Part shown: positions 8,981 through 18,221 of the stretch, in pieces
Layout of the letters: each line of letters starts with the position of its first letter
Position numbering within the stretch: position 1 is the stretch's first letter
NCBI RefSeq assembly: GCF_014170305.1
Contig: NZ_LZZT01000036.1
Location: 33,677-97,676 of the forward strand
Length of the DNA: 64,000 nucleotides
Direction: 5' to 3'
DNA from: Achromobacter sp. UMC71
GTDB lineage: Bacteria > Pseudomonadota > Gammaproteobacteria > Burkholderiales > Burkholderiaceae_B
The notes under the pieces: generated by a model
Told to the model about the DNA's origin: nothing
The model's database searches: none
The model's input: only the letters and a program-made list of their open reading frames with translations
Program-made: the position numbers and the translations under genes

Positions 8981-9869
8981 AATGAGCGTGTTCCTGGCGG
9001 TCGCCGAAGCCCAGAGCTTTGCCGCCGCTGCTCGCCGCCTGGCCATGTCGGCGCCCGCGGTGACCCGCAGCGTCGCGGCGCTGGAGCGCCGCTTGGGCAC
9101 GCTGCTGCTGGTGCGCACCACCCGCAGCCTGCGCCTGACCGAAGCCGGCCAGCGCTACGCGGCCGACTGCCGCCGCATCCTCGACGACGTCGAGCAGGCC
9201 GACGACGCGGCCGCCGGGGCCATGGCCGCGCCGCGCGGGTCGTTGCATATCACCGCGCCGTCGCGGTTCGGTGAATTGCACGTCATGCCCGCGGTGCTGG
9301 GGTATCTGCGCGAGCATCGCGAAGTCACGGTGCGCGCCTTGCTGGTGGACCGCGTGGTCAACCTGATGGACGAAGGCGTGGACGTGGCGGTGCGCATCGG
9401 CGCGCTGCCCGACTCGTCCTTGACGGCCATCGCGGTGGGACACGTGCGCCGCGTGGTGTGCGCGTCGCCCGGTTTCCTGCAGCGCTTTGGCACGCCGGAC
9501 ACGCCCGATGCGCTGGCGCAGTTCTGCACCATCACCGCGGCCATGGAAGGCCGCGGCAATCAGTGGCGCTTTCTGCAGGACGGCCAGCCGCGGCGCCTGC
9601 CGATGGCGTCGCAATTGACCGTCACCTCGTTCCAGGCGGCGGTCAAGGCCGCGTGCGAGGGCTGGGGCCTGACCCAGGTAGTGTCTTACCAGGTGGCGCG
9701 CCACCTGGCCAGCGGTGCGCTGCAAGTGGTGCTGCGCGACTACGAACTGCCGCCGCTGCCGGTCCACGTCGTCTACCCCGAAGGCCGCAAAAGCTCGGCC
9801 AAGGTCCGCAGCTTCGTCGATTTTTGCGTGGATGCCTTGCGGCGCGATCTGGCGGCGTTGCCGGTGTAG
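8964..9869 (+). CDS. LysR family regulator, overlapping the previous LysR
   Basis: The product is 301 residues beginning at TTG 8964, with GGAGG nine bases upstream inside the preceding gene. The HTH is MSVFLAVAEAQSFAAAARRL with SAPAVTRSVAALERRLG. The effector domain (PRGSLHITAPSRFGELH to the C-terminus) is of the CrgA/AaeR-like group. Although both are LysR proteins, the two overlapping genes are from different subgroups, so this is not a simple recent duplication. The glutathione S-transferase gene starts 156 bases downstream and is a plausible target. No operator was pinned down. Confidence 0.85.
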   Translation: MNRFHEMSVFLAVAEAQSFAAAARRLAMSAPAVTRSVAALERRLGTLLLVRTTRSLRLTEAGQRYAADCRRILDDVEQADDAAAGAMAAPRGSLHITAPSRFGELHVMPAVLGYLREHREVTVRALLVDRVVNLMDEGVDVAVRIGALPDSSLTAIAVGHVRRVVCASPGFLQRFGTPDTPDALAQFCTITAAMEGRGNQWRFLQDGQPRRLPMASQLTVTSFQAAVKAACEGWGLTQVVSYQVARHLASGALQVVLRDYELPPLPVHVVYPEGRKSSAKVRSFVDFCVDALRRDLAALPV

Positions 9870-10025
9870 ACGGATGGGGCCATCCCCGGGCGGCGAGCGC
9901 GTCGCGTACGGCTTGTGGGGGGCACCCTCCGTTTTTCGCAATAGTCTCTTGTGTCCGCCGGCGGTTCTCTGGCGGCCCGCGCCGGTTCAAGATGAAGGCC
10001 TGTTCCCCTTTCTTGAGATGCCGCC

Positions 10026-10655
10026 ATGTCCGCCGCGCCCCTGACGTTCTACAGTTTTCCCTTGTCCGGCCACGCCCACCGCGTTGCGCTGATGCTATCC
10101 CTGCTGGACGTACCGCACCGCGTGGTCGAGGTGGATCTGCGCAGCGGCGCGCAGAAGCAGCCCGACTTCCTGACGCTGAACGCCTTCGGCCAGGTGCCGG
10201 TGATCGACGACAACGGCGTGGTGATCGCGGATTCGACCGCCATCCTGGTGTACCTGTGCAAGCGTTACAACGGCCAGGCCTGGTTGCCGGAGGATGCCGT
10301 GGGCGCAGCCAAGGTGCAGCGCTGGCTGTCGGCGGCCTCAGGCCCGCTGGCGGGCGGCCCCGCTGCGGCGCGGCTGGTGACGCTGTTCGGCGCGCCCTAT
10401 GACGTGCCGGCCACGCTGACCCGCGCGCATGCCTTGCTGGCCGTGATGGAACTGGAATTAACCGCGACCGGCTATCTGGCAGGCGCCGCCCCCACTATCG
10501 CGGACGTGGCCTGCTATGCCTATGTGGCGCATGCGCCCGAAGGCAATGTGTCGCTGGCCGCGTATCCGCGGGTGCAAGCCTGGCTGGGCCGGATCGAGGC
10601 GTTGCCCGGATTCGTGCCGATGCTGTCGTCGCCGGTCGGCCTGCTGGCCGCCTGA
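10026..10655 (+). CDS. glutathione S-transferase
   Basis: The product is 209 residues. The N-terminal thioredoxin-like domain runs from LTFYSFPLSGHAHRVALML through the cis-Pro motif GQVPVIDDNG and the glutathione-contacting IADSTAILVYL. The all-helical C-terminal domain includes AAPTIADVACY, the N-capping motif of GSTs. It conjugates or reduces electrophiles with glutathione in the cytosol. Length is typical. A GC-rich hairpin (10687-10711) without a T-tract separates it from the next gene, 71 bases on, so cotranscription is likely. Confidence 0.9.
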   Translation: MSAAPLTFYSFPLSGHAHRVALMLSLLDVPHRVVEVDLRSGAQKQPDFLTLNAFGQVPVIDDNGVVIADSTAILVYLCKRYNGQAWLPEDAVGAAKVQRWLSAASGPLAGGPAAARLVTLFGAPYDVPATLTRAHALLAVMELELTATGYLAGAAPTIADVACYAYVAHAPEGNVSLAAYPRVQAWLGRIEALPGFVPMLSSPVGLLAA

Positions 10656-10726
10656 CGCCGTCCGCCCCTCGCTTGACGTTACCGACGGCGGCGCTTCTCG
10701 GCGCCGCCGCGCGCAAGGAGCAAGAC

Positions 10727-11767
10727 ATGAACCGCACTTCAATGAACCCTGCCTTGATCGATGCGCCGGCCCCCGCCGCGCCCTGGCACGCAGGCGAGCG
10801 CGACCTGCAGGCCCGCGTCGGCATGGCGGACCGCATGGCCCAGATCGGCGCCAAGGTGATCCGCGACCACATGCCGGACCAGCATCGGATCTTCTTCGAG
10901 CAACTGCCGTTCGTGGTGGCGGGCGCGGTCGATGGGCAGGGCGACCCCTGGGCCGGCGTGCTGGAAGGCGAGCCCGGTTTCCTGCGCTCGCCGGACGCGA
11001 TGACGCTGCAAGTGGCCGCCATGCCCGACGCTGACGATCCGCTGCGCGATGGCCTGGGACCGGACCAGGCGGTGGCGCTGCTGGGCATCGAATTGCACAC
11101 GCGCCGCCGCAACCGCATGAACGGCCGCATCAGCGCCTGGGACGGCAAGCGTTTTGCGATCACGGTGGGGGAATCGTTCGGCAATTGCCCGCAGTACATC
11201 CAGGCGCGCGAGTTCTATTTCTCGCGATCGCCCGCGCTGCGCTTTCCCGCGGTGGTGCAGCCGCGCACCGGTTTGGACGAAGCGGACCGCGCGTTGATCA
11301 CGCGGTCGGATACCCTGTTCGTGGCCAGCTATGCCGACACGGATGCCGGCGCGAGCCCACAAGCCCCAAGCGAGGCCGGCGCCGCGCGCCGGGTCGACGT
11401 CTCGCATCGCGGCGGCAAGCCCGGCTTCGTGCGGGTCGATGGCGACACCCTGACGATTCCGGACTTCTCCGGCAACCGCTTCTTCAACACGCTGGGCAAC
11501 CTGATGGTGAATCCGCGCGCCGGCCTGTTGTTCATCGACTTCGAGCGTGGCGACGTGCTGCAGGTGTCCGGCCGCGCCGAGGTTGTGCTGGATAGCCCGG
11601 AGATCGCGGCCTTCGAAGGCGCCGAGCGCTTGTGGCGGGTGCATGTGCGGCAGGTGCGCACGCGCCGGGGCGCGCTGGCGCTGCGCTGGCACTTCGGCGG
11701 CTATTCGCCGACCGCGTTGGCGACGGGCCAGTGGCCGGGGGGTGTCGCGGCGCAGGGCATGCCGTAG
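10727..11767 (+). CDS. pyridoxamine 5'-phosphate oxidase family (FMN split-barrel) protein
   Basis: The product is 346 residues. It resembles the flavin-nucleotide-binding PNPOx-like proteins: a first split barrel around residues 45-170 (FVVAGAVDGQGDPWAGVLEG) and a second at about 180-300 with DTLFVASYAD, VDVSHRGGKPGFV, NRFFNTLGNL and AGLLFIDFERGDVLQVSG. Relatives occur alone or fused to ferredoxin reductases. The function is probably FMN-dependent reduction of an unknown compound. The ATG at 10727 has AAGGAG six bases upstream. It follows the GST gene on the same strand and may be cotranscribed with it as a detoxification pair. Confidence 0.75.
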   Translation: MNRTSMNPALIDAPAPAAPWHAGERDLQARVGMADRMAQIGAKVIRDHMPDQHRIFFEQLPFVVAGAVDGQGDPWAGVLEGEPGFLRSPDAMTLQVAAMPDADDPLRDGLGPDQAVALLGIELHTRRRNRMNGRISAWDGKRFAITVGESFGNCPQYIQAREFYFSRSPALRFPAVVQPRTGLDEADRALITRSDTLFVASYADTDAGASPQAPSEAGAARRVDVSHRGGKPGFVRVDGDTLTIPDFSGNRFFNTLGNLMVNPRAGLLFIDFERGDVLQVSGRAEVVLDSPEIAAFEGAERLWRVHVRQVRTRRGALALRWHFGGYSPTALATGQWPGGVAAQGMP

Positions 11768-11809
11768 CCGCCGCCGGGGCCGGGTCCGCTGGACCGAGGG
11801 CTGTCCGGA

Positions 11810-12259
11810 TCAGCCTTCGACCTTCTGCACCACGGTGTCGTGCGGGCCCAGCAGGCGGCCGTCCTGCGCATGGATTTCCAGCCGCTTGACGGGTTGGCCG
11901 CGCTTGCGGTCGATCAGCAGGGAATGGGCTTCGGCGGGGCCGTAGTAGTGGTCTTCGCCCCATTGGCGCAGACCGACGATGACGGGAAACAGCGCCTGGC
12001 CTTTTTCCGTCAGCACGTATTCCTGGTAGGCGCTGCCGTCCGATGCCGGCACGCTGGCCAGGATGCCGTGCGCGGCCAGCGTGCGCAGGCGGTCGCTGAG
12101 GATGTTTTTGGCCACGCCCAGGCTTTTCTGGAATTCGCCAAAGCGCCGCAGGCCATCGAACGCGTCGCGCACGATCAACAGCGACCACCAATCTCCGATG
12201 GCGTCGAGCGAGCGCGCCACCGGGCAGGAGGCGCCTTCAAGGCTGGTGCGTTTAACCAT
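11810..12259 (-). CDS. HxlR family transcriptional regulator
   Basis: The product is 149 residues with the HxlR winged-helix domain: CPVARSLDAIGDWWSLLIVR, then FGEFQKSLGVAKNILSDRL, then the wing ending EYVLTEKGQALFPV. The Cys near residue 11 is the conserved HxlR/YodB-type Cys that senses electrophiles in some members. I chose the ATG at 12259 because HxlR domains start within about 10 residues of it; a longer form to 12337 adds an unconserved tail. It is divergent from an MFS transporter gene, which it probably controls. Confidence 0.85.
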   Translation of the reverse strand: MVKRTSLEGASCPVARSLDAIGDWWSLLIVRDAFDGLRRFGEFQKSLGVAKNILSDRLRTLAAHGILASVPASDGSAYQEYVLTEKGQALFPVIVGLRQWGEDHYYGPAEAHSLLIDRKRGQPVKRLEIHAQDGRLLGPHDTVVQKVEG

Positions 12260-12336
12260 GTCGTACGGACCTTTGCCGGCCAAGCCGGCGGGATCGCCCG
12301 CTGCCGGGCAGCGGACATGCCAAATTAGTAGTTGCA

Positions 12337-12380
12337 TTATAAAACCTTTGAACCTAGCATTCTAGTTTTGTTATGAAACC
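12337..12380. promoter_or_regulatory. candidate HxlR operator region
   Basis: The AT-rich gap between the divergent HxlR and MFS genes holds two near-identical decamers, TTATAAAACC (12337-12346) and TTATGAAACC (12371-12380), flanking CTAG-CATT-CTAG. Position and repetition suggest regulator binding. The assignment to HxlR is inference. Confidence 0.3.
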
Positions 12381-12392
12381 ATAGAGATCGCC

Positions 12393-13679
12393 ATGCCAGA
12401 CCCTTCCGATTCTTCCGTCTTGCCCGGCCGCGCGGCGCCGCCGGCCCCCGCCCGCGCTGCCGGCCAGGCCCCCGGCCGCATGCCCGCCTCGCTGGTGATG
12501 CTGCTGGCCGTGGCCTGCGCCTTGAGCGTGGCCAACGTCTACTACGCTCAACCCTTGCTGGACGCGATGGGCCGCGAATTCGGCCTGGACGAGGGGGCGG
12601 TAGGCATCGTGGTCACCGCCACGCAGGTCGGCTGCGCCATCGCGCTGCTGCTGGTGGTGCCGCTGGGCGATCTGCTGGACCGGCGCCGCCTGATGCTAGG
12701 GCAACTGGGGTTGCTGGTGCTGGCGCTGGCGGCGGTGGCGGGCGCCACGACTTCGCCGTGGCTGCTGGCCGGCATGTTGGCGCTGGGGCTGCTGGGCACC
12801 GCCATGACCCAGGGCCTGCTGGCGCTCTCGGCGGCGCTGGCCGCACCCGCCGAGCGCGGACGGGTGGTGGGCGCCGCGCAGGGCGGGGTGGTGATCGGCC
12901 TGTTGCTGGCGCGTACGCTGGCCGGCGCGGTGGCCGACCTGTGGGGCTGGCGCGCGGTGTACCTGGTGTCGGCGGCGCTGGCCGCCATATTGGCGCTGGT
13001 GTTGGCGCGTTGGCTGCCGCGCCGCGACTTGCCGGTGGCCGGCCTGCGCTATGGCGCCTTGCTGCGTTCGCTGTTCACGCTGTTGGCGACCGAACGCGTG
13101 TTGCAGGTGCGCGGCGTGATCGCGCTGCTGATGTTCGCGAGCTTCAGTGCCTTCTGGACCGCGCTGGTGCTGCCCTTGAGCGCGCCGCCGTATTCGTTGA
13201 CGCACACCGCGGTGGGCGCGTTCGGCCTGGTGGGCGTGGCCGGCGTGCTGGTGGCGGCGCGGGCCGGCCGCCTCGCAGATCGCGGCCTGGGCCAGCGCAC
13301 CACCGGGGCAGGGCTGGCGCTGCTCTGCCTGGCCTGGATCCCCATTGCGTTCCTGGATCACAGCCTGTGGGCGCTGGCGCTGGGCGTGCTGTTGCTGGAC
13401 ATCGCGGCGCAGGCTTTGCACGTTACCAATCAGACCATGATCTTCAGCATTGGCGCGCAGGCGCACAGCCGGCTGGTGGGCGGCTACATGATGTTCTATG
13501 CGGTGGGCAGCGGCCTGGGGTCGATCGCGTCGACTTACGTGTATGCGCAGGCCGGCTGGCTGGGCGTGTGCGTACTGGGCGCGGGCCTGGGCCTGGTGGC
13601 CATGGTGTTCTGGATCGTGACCTTGCCGCGCAAGGCGCCGCTGAAGGCGGCCTGCGCCAGGCCGCCCGCGGTTCAGTGA
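12393..13679 (+). CDS. MFS transporter (YnfM/Bcr-like)
   Basis: The product is 428 residues with 12 predicted membrane segments after a 35-residue Pro/Ala-rich cytoplasmic tail. Signatures are the helix 1 motif SVANVYYAQPLLDAMG, the loop 2-3 motif PLGDLLDRRRLMLGQ, and helix 5 RTLAGAVADLWGWRAVY. This group exports drugs or metabolites by proton antiport across the inner membrane. It is divergent from HxlR. Its last seven bases overlap the convergent ABC ATPase gene. Confidence 0.85.
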   Translation: MPDPSDSSVLPGRAAPPAPARAAGQAPGRMPASLVMLLAVACALSVANVYYAQPLLDAMGREFGLDEGAVGIVVTATQVGCAIALLLVVPLGDLLDRRRLMLGQLGLLVLALAAVAGATTSPWLLAGMLALGLLGTAMTQGLLALSAALAAPAERGRVVGAAQGGVVIGLLLARTLAGAVADLWGWRAVYLVSAALAAILALVLARWLPRRDLPVAGLRYGALLRSLFTLLATERVLQVRGVIALLMFASFSAFWTALVLPLSAPPYSLTHTAVGAFGLVGVAGVLVAARAGRLADRGLGQRTTGAGLALLCLAWIPIAFLDHSLWALALGVLLLDIAAQALHVTNQTMIFSIGAQAHSRLVGGYMMFYAVGSGLGSIASTYVYAQAGWLGVCVLGAGLGLVAMVFWIVTLPRKAPLKAACARPPAVQ

Positions 13680-14413
13680 TGTTCCAGCGTGTGCGAGATC
13701 GCCGCCACCTGGCGTGCAAACGCCGGATCGGCGCGGTCGCGCGGCCGCGGCAGGTGGATCTCGTAGTTGCCCACGATATTGGCCGGGCGTCCGCCCAGCA
13801 CCACCACCTTGTCGGCCAGGAACACGGCTTCTTCGATGTCGTGCGTCACGAACAGCACCGCCGCGCCCGATGCTTGCCACACGCGAATCAGCTCTTGCTG
13901 CAGGTTGCGGCGGGTGATCGCATCGACCGCACTGAATGGCTCGTCCATCAGCAGCAGGTCCGGCTTGACCGCCAGCGCGCGGGCGATGCCCACGCGCTGC
14001 GCCTGGCCGCCGGACAGTTGATGCGGCCAGCGGCGGCCATAGTCGCCCAGGCCGGTCAGCTGCAGCGCCGAGTCGATGCGCTGCTGGCGTTCCTGGCGAG
14101 CCAGGCCCAGGCCTTCCAGGCCGTAGCCGACGTTGCCGCCGACCGTGCGCCAGGGCATCAGGCGGCTATCCTGAAACACCACGGCGCGGTTGCGGCGTCC
14201 TGGGCGCGTCGGCGCTTGAAAGCGCACCTCGCCGCCGGCCGGCTCGGCCAGTCCCGCGGCCGCGCGCAGCAGCGTCGACTTGCCTACGCCCGAGCCACCC
14301 ACCACCGCTACGAAGCTGCCCGCCTCGATATCCAGGGACAGCCCCTGGATGACGGGCATGTCGGCGCCGGGGTGCAGATACGAGAGCTTGGAGAATTCGA
14401 TTACGGACGCCAT
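13673..14413 (-). CDS. ABC importer ATP-binding protein, nitrate/sulfonate/taurine type
   Basis: The product is 246 residues. It has Walker A GGSGVGKST, Q-loop VVFQDSRLMPWRT, signature LSGGQAQRVGIARAL, Walker B LLLMDEPFSAVD and the H-loop FVTHDIEEAV, all typical of SsuB/TauB-like ATPases. It energises the adjacent permease. Its start overlaps the permease stop region by 13 bases. It is the last gene of a three-gene operon transcribed right to left (binding protein, permease, ATPase). No desulfonating oxygenase is beside it, so the substrate (aliphatic sulfonate, taurine or another small anion) is open. Confidence 0.9.
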   Translation of the reverse strand: MASVIEFSKLSYLHPGADMPVIQGLSLDIEAGSFVAVVGGSGVGKSTLLRAAAGLAEPAGGEVRFQAPTRPGRRNRAVVFQDSRLMPWRTVGGNVGYGLEGLGLARQERQQRIDSALQLTGLGDYGRRWPHQLSGGQAQRVGIARALAVKPDLLLMDEPFSAVDAITRRNLQQELIRVWQASGAAVLFVTHDIEEAVFLADKVVVLGGRPANIVGNYEIHLPRPRDRADPAFARQVAAISHTLEHH

Positions 14414-15219
14414 TGCAGCACCTTGCCTTCGACGGCGGAAAACGCCATGTCGCAGATCGTGTAGACCAGCGAGATGATCAGCATGTAGACCACCACCGCA
14501 TCGTAGGCGCCCACGCCGGCCGCGGCGTTCATTTCCTGGCCCATGCCGGGCACGCCCAGCAGTTCGGCGGCGATCAGCGTCATCCAGGCCTGGCCGATGC
14601 CGGTACGCACGCCCGACAGGGCGCCAGGGGCGATGGCCGGCAGGGTCACGGTCAGCGCGCGCGCCAGATAGCCGCCATGGCCAAAGGCGCGGGCCAGTTC
14701 GTAAAAACGCGGGTCCACGTTGCGCACCGCGCTGTAGGTGGCGAAGTAGTTGACCCAGAACACGCCGATGGCGATCACGAACGCCGCGCCGGCATGGCTG
14801 ACCTTGAACCAGGCGATGGCGAATACCACCCAGGCCAGCGGCGGAATCGGCCGCAGGATGCGCGCCAGATACGCCTGCATCAAATCAAAGCGCGGCAGCG
14901 TGGCCGCGGCCAGACCGACGGCAAAGCCCAGCGCGGTGCCCGCGGCCAGGCCCCAGAAATAGTGCACCAGGCTGGAGCCGATGGCCGGCAGCAGCCGGCC
15001 CGACTGCCATTCCTGCGCCAGCGTAGCGGGCAGTGCGAAGGGGTCGGGCAGGGTGCCCGCAGGCGCCCACTGCCAGATCAGCGCGGCTTTCCAGATCCCG
15101 ATGAAGATGACCAGCCCCGCGACGCCATAGGCGGCCCGGCGCACGGACGCATGCCAGGGCAGGGGCGCGCCGCGCTTGCCGGCTGCCGGGTTGGCGCAGG
15201 CCTGGGCGGTCGGGCTCAT
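14401..15219 (-). CDS. ABC importer permease, nitrate/sulfonate/taurine type
   Basis: The product is 272 residues with six hydrophobic segments. The EAA-type cytoplasmic loop is visible around residue 180 (ARAFGHGGYLARALTVTLPA), the coupling helix for the ATPase. Residues 1-30 are a polar N-terminal tail before the first helix (GVAGLVIFIGIWKAALIW). Related to SsuC/TauC. Its start overlaps the binding-protein stop by four bases (ATGA) and its end overlaps the ATPase start by 13 bases, so the three genes are translationally coupled. Confidence 0.9.
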   Translation of the reverse strand: MSPTAQACANPAAGKRGAPLPWHASVRRAAYGVAGLVIFIGIWKAALIWQWAPAGTLPDPFALPATLAQEWQSGRLLPAIGSSLVHYFWGLAAGTALGFAVGLAAATLPRFDLMQAYLARILRPIPPLAWVVFAIAWFKVSHAGAAFVIAIGVFWVNYFATYSAVRNVDPRFYELARAFGHGGYLARALTVTLPAIAPGALSGVRTGIGQAWMTLIAAELLGVPGMGQEMNAAAGVGAYDAVVVYMLIISLVYTICDMAFSAVEGKVLQWRP

Positions 15220-16229
15220 GGCTTGGCGGCCCGGTCGAAGTAACGCGTGTCGAACAACTGCTTCACGTCCACGGCCGGCGCCTCGACCGTGCCCAGGCTG
15301 GCCTGGAAGGCCTGCAGCTCGGCGGTCGCGTTGACGATGGCGTGCGGATCGGCCACGAACTGGTCGTGCGAATTGCGGATGGCCTTTTCGACCAGCGCGC
15401 GGTCCAGGCGGCCGCCGCCCACGTATTTCTGCACGTGGCCCGCGGCGCGCGCCGGATCATTCTTGAGCAGGGCGGTGGCGGCCAGCTGGGCATTGACCAG
15501 CTGCTGCACCACCTCGGGGTGATCGGCGATCAGCTTGTCGCGCACCAGCAGCACGGCGCCGGGCTGGTTCGGAAACAGTTGCGAGCCGCGCGCCACCACG
15601 CGGGATTCCGGGGCGCGCGTCAGCACCGTCGTCACGGTCGGCTCCAGGATCGCGGCGCCGTCGATGGCGCCGGTCAGCAGCGATTGCTGGATCTGCGCTT
15701 CGCCCTGGTAGATCAGTTCCAGGCTGGCCGGGTCGGCCTTGATCTGCTTGCGCAGCCAGTACTGCAGTGCGGCTTCTGGCACCGCGCCCTTGGGGTAGCT
15801 GGCGATGACGGGCTTTCTGCCCTTGTCCTTGGCAAAGCGCGCAAAGGCCGTGGCGGGATCGCCCGACGCGAAATACGGCGCCAGCGCGCCCAGCGCCACC
15901 ACGTTCACCTGCTCGACGATATTGGAGGCCACCACCTTGATGCCGGCGCCCTTGGCGCTGGCCACCAGCGCTGGGCCGATACCCACATAGGCCACGTCCA
16001 ACTGGCCGGCCAACAGCGCCTGCGTCAGCGCGGGGCCGCTCTGGAACTGCACCAGTTTGGGCGCCGGGGCGCCCTTGGCCTGCAAGGTGCCTTCTTCCAG
16101 CGCCACGAACAACTGGGCATCCGGCAGGATCGGCAGGTAACCGATTTCCAGCGCGGGCGGCGCGGCATGGGCGGGTGCAACAGCGAAGGCGGTGGCGATG
16201 AGCGCGGCGGAAAACAGCTTGCGAAGCAT
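15216..16229 (-). CDS. ABC importer substrate-binding protein, SsuA/NrtA-like
   Basis: The product is 337 residues. It has a Sec signal peptide of about 22 residues (LFSAALIATAFAVAPAHA, cleaved before APPALEIGY), then a type-2 periplasmic-binding fold with ALTQALLAGQLDVAYVGIG near residue 70 and TGAIDGAAILEPTVTTVL near 190, the segments that line the ligand site in SsuA/TauA. It captures the substrate in the periplasm. It is the first gene of the operon. The upstream 190 bases are markedly AT-rich and should hold the promoter. Confidence 0.9.
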   Translation of the reverse strand: MLRKLFSAALIATAFAVAPAHAAPPALEIGYLPILPDAQLFVALEEGTLQAKGAPAPKLVQFQSGPALTQALLAGQLDVAYVGIGPALVASAKGAGIKVVASNIVEQVNVVALGALAPYFASGDPATAFARFAKDKGRKPVIASYPKGAVPEAALQYWLRKQIKADPASLELIYQGEAQIQQSLLTGAIDGAAILEPTVTTVLTRAPESRVVARGSQLFPNQPGAVLLVRDKLIADHPEVVQQLVNAQLAATALLKNDPARAAGHVQKYVGGGRLDRALVEKAIRNSHDQFVADPHAIVNATAELQAFQASLGTVEAPAVDVKQLFDTRYFDRAAKP

Positions 16230-16370
16230 GGGGGAAGGGTCCTGTACTACGCCTTGATACGGCTGGCGTCTTGCCTGCGGGCAGGATTTCCGATGTCCGC
16301 TTAATAATTTTAGATATGTTTATTTCTTTTCTTTATTCTTTTTGGTTATATATTTAATCGCGCTGTCTCC

Positions 16371-16397
16371 TATGAAAAAGACCGCCGCAGCGGTCTT
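16371..16397 (-). terminator. Rho-independent terminator after acyl-CoA dehydrogenase
   Basis: On the minus strand, AAGACCGC and GCGGTCTT form an eight-base stem with a four-base loop (16378-16397), followed by a run of five T (16375-16379 on the plus strand as A). It lies 24 bases after the stop of the acyl-CoA dehydrogenase gene. Confidence 0.85.
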
Positions 16398-16420
16398 GGA
16401 TCAAGCGAGCCGCAGGGGAT

Positions 16421-18190
16421 TCAGGGCTGAATCGCGTACTCGTTCGACCCGGCGACCACCGCGGCCAGGCCCGGCGCCTGCGTGAGCTTGTGCAGCGCAT
16501 AGGTCTGGGCCGTGGCGATCTTGGCCTCGTGGAAAGCCGGGTCCTCGGCGTGATGGTCCAGCGACGCGAGCAGCGCGCGCGCCATCTGCCAGCCGGCCAG
16601 CACGGTGCCCGCCAGCAGCAGATAGGGCACCGCCGCGCCGAACACGGCATTGGGATGCGCGGCGGCGTTGGCCACCACGAAGTCCACCGCGTTGGCCAGC
16701 GCCAGGCGGCCCTGGCGCAGCGGCGTCAGCACCCGCCTGGCGGCCGGCTCGCTGCGGGCTTGCAGCGCTTCTTCGGTCTTGCGGATTTCTTCGATCAGCG
16801 CCTGCGCCACCGCGCCGCCGTCGCGCAGCGTCTTGCGGCCCACCAGGTCGTTGGCCTGGATGGCGGTGGTGCCTTCGTAGATCGTCAGGATGCGCGCGTC
16901 GCGGTAATACTGCGCGGCGCCGGTCTCTTCAATGAAGCCCATGCCGCCGTGCACTTGCACGCCCAGGCTGGCCACGTCGATCGACGTCTCGGTGCACCAG
17001 CCCTTGACGATGGGCACCAGGAATTCCTGCACCGCCAGATGGCGGGCGCGGGCTTCGGCGTCGGGGCTGGCATGCGCCAGGTCGGCATGGCCCGCGGTGT
17101 AGTAGGCCAGCGCGCGGCCGGCTTCCGTCAGCGCCCGCATCGTGCCGAGCATGCGGCGCACGTCCGGATGGTGGATGATGGTCACCGCCTCGCGCGACGA
17201 CCCGTCCACCGGACGGCTCTGCACCCGCTCCGCGGCATAGGCCAGGGCGTGCTGGTAGGCGCGGTCGGCCACTGCGATGCCCTGCACCCCCACGGCAAAG
17301 CGCGCGGCGTTCATCATGATGAACATCGCGTCCAGGCCGCGGTTTTCCTTGCCCACCAGATAGCCCAGGGCGCCGCCCGCGTCGCCGAACTGCAGCGTGG
17401 CCGTCGGGCTGGCCTTGATGCCCAGCTTGTGTTCGATCGACACGCAGGTCACGTCGTTGCGCGCGCCCAGCGTGCCATCCTCGTTCACCAGGAACTTGGG
17501 CACCAGAAACAGCGAAATCCCTTTCACGCCCTCCGGCGCATCGGGCAGGCGCGCCAGCACCAGGTGCACGATGTTCTCGGCCAGGTCATGCTCGCCATAG
17601 GTGATGAAGATCTTCGTGCCGGATATCCGGTACGTGCCGTCGCCCACCGGTTGCGCGCGGCTGCGCAGCAGGGCCAGGTCGGAGCCGGCCTGCGGCTCGG
17701 TCAGGTTCATCGTGCCGGTCCATTGGCCCGAGATCATCGGTCCGATGTAGCGTTCGCGCAGCTCCGGCGAGCCGGCGGTCAGCAGCGCTTCGATCGCGCC
17801 ATTGGTCAGCAGCGGGCACAGCGCGAACGACAGGTTGGCCGCGTTCAGCATTTCGGCGCAGGGGGCGCCGAGCAGGCCCGGCAGGCCTTGGCCGCCGTAT
17901 TGCTCGGGATGCGTCATGCCTTGCCAGCCGGCGTCGGCGTATTGGCGGAAGGCCTGCTTGAAACCGGGCGACGTCGTCACCGCGCCGTCTTTCCAGGCGC
18001 TGGGCTCGCGGTCGGCGGTGTGGTTCAGCGGCGCCAGCACGTCGGCGGCAAAGATCGCGGCTTCCTCCAGCACCGCCTGCGCGGTGTCCGGCGTGGCCTC
18101 GGCATAGTCGGGCAGCGCCGCCACTTGCGGCAGGCCCGCAAGGTGGTTCAGCACGAACAGCATGTCTTTCACGGGGGCTTGGTACGTCAT
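16421..18190 (-). CDS. acyl-CoA dehydrogenase, long (DmdC-like) type
   Basis: The product is 589 residues, the length of the AidB/DmdC-like subgroup of acyl-CoA dehydrogenases rather than the 380-residue short form. Visible are the FAD/substrate motif MNLTEPQAGSDLALLRSRA, ISGTKIFITYGEHDL, the helical core VQVHGGMGFIEETGAAQYYR and the catalytic-base region ILTIYEGTTAIQANDL. A C-terminal helical extension follows. It oxidises an acyl-CoA to the 2-enoyl-CoA and passes electrons to ETF. It starts 31 bases after the stop of the acyl-CoA synthetase gene and is surely cotranscribed with it. The actual acyl chain is not evident. Confidence 0.9.
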   Translation of the reverse strand: MTYQAPVKDMLFVLNHLAGLPQVAALPDYAEATPDTAQAVLEEAAIFAADVLAPLNHTADREPSAWKDGAVTTSPGFKQAFRQYADAGWQGMTHPEQYGGQGLPGLLGAPCAEMLNAANLSFALCPLLTNGAIEALLTAGSPELRERYIGPMISGQWTGTMNLTEPQAGSDLALLRSRAQPVGDGTYRISGTKIFITYGEHDLAENIVHLVLARLPDAPEGVKGISLFLVPKFLVNEDGTLGARNDVTCVSIEHKLGIKASPTATLQFGDAGGALGYLVGKENRGLDAMFIMMNAARFAVGVQGIAVADRAYQHALAYAAERVQSRPVDGSSREAVTIIHHPDVRRMLGTMRALTEAGRALAYYTAGHADLAHASPDAEARARHLAVQEFLVPIVKGWCTETSIDVASLGVQVHGGMGFIEETGAAQYYRDARILTIYEGTTAIQANDLVGRKTLRDGGAVAQALIEEIRKTEEALQARSEPAARRVLTPLRQGRLALANAVDFVVANAAAHPNAVFGAAVPYLLLAGTVLAGWQMARALLASLDHHAEDPAFHEAKIATAQTYALHKLTQAPGLAAVVAGSNEYAIQP

Positions 18191-18221
18191 GGCGTGGAGC
18201 TCCTGGCGTGTGGAAGGGGAA

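Noticed and set aside
9689..9708. Twenty-base perfect palindrome CCAGGTGGCGCGCCACCTGG inside the second LysR gene
   Set aside because: It encodes the ordinary effector-domain residues YQVARHLASG with usual codons; most likely a chance effect of high GC content.
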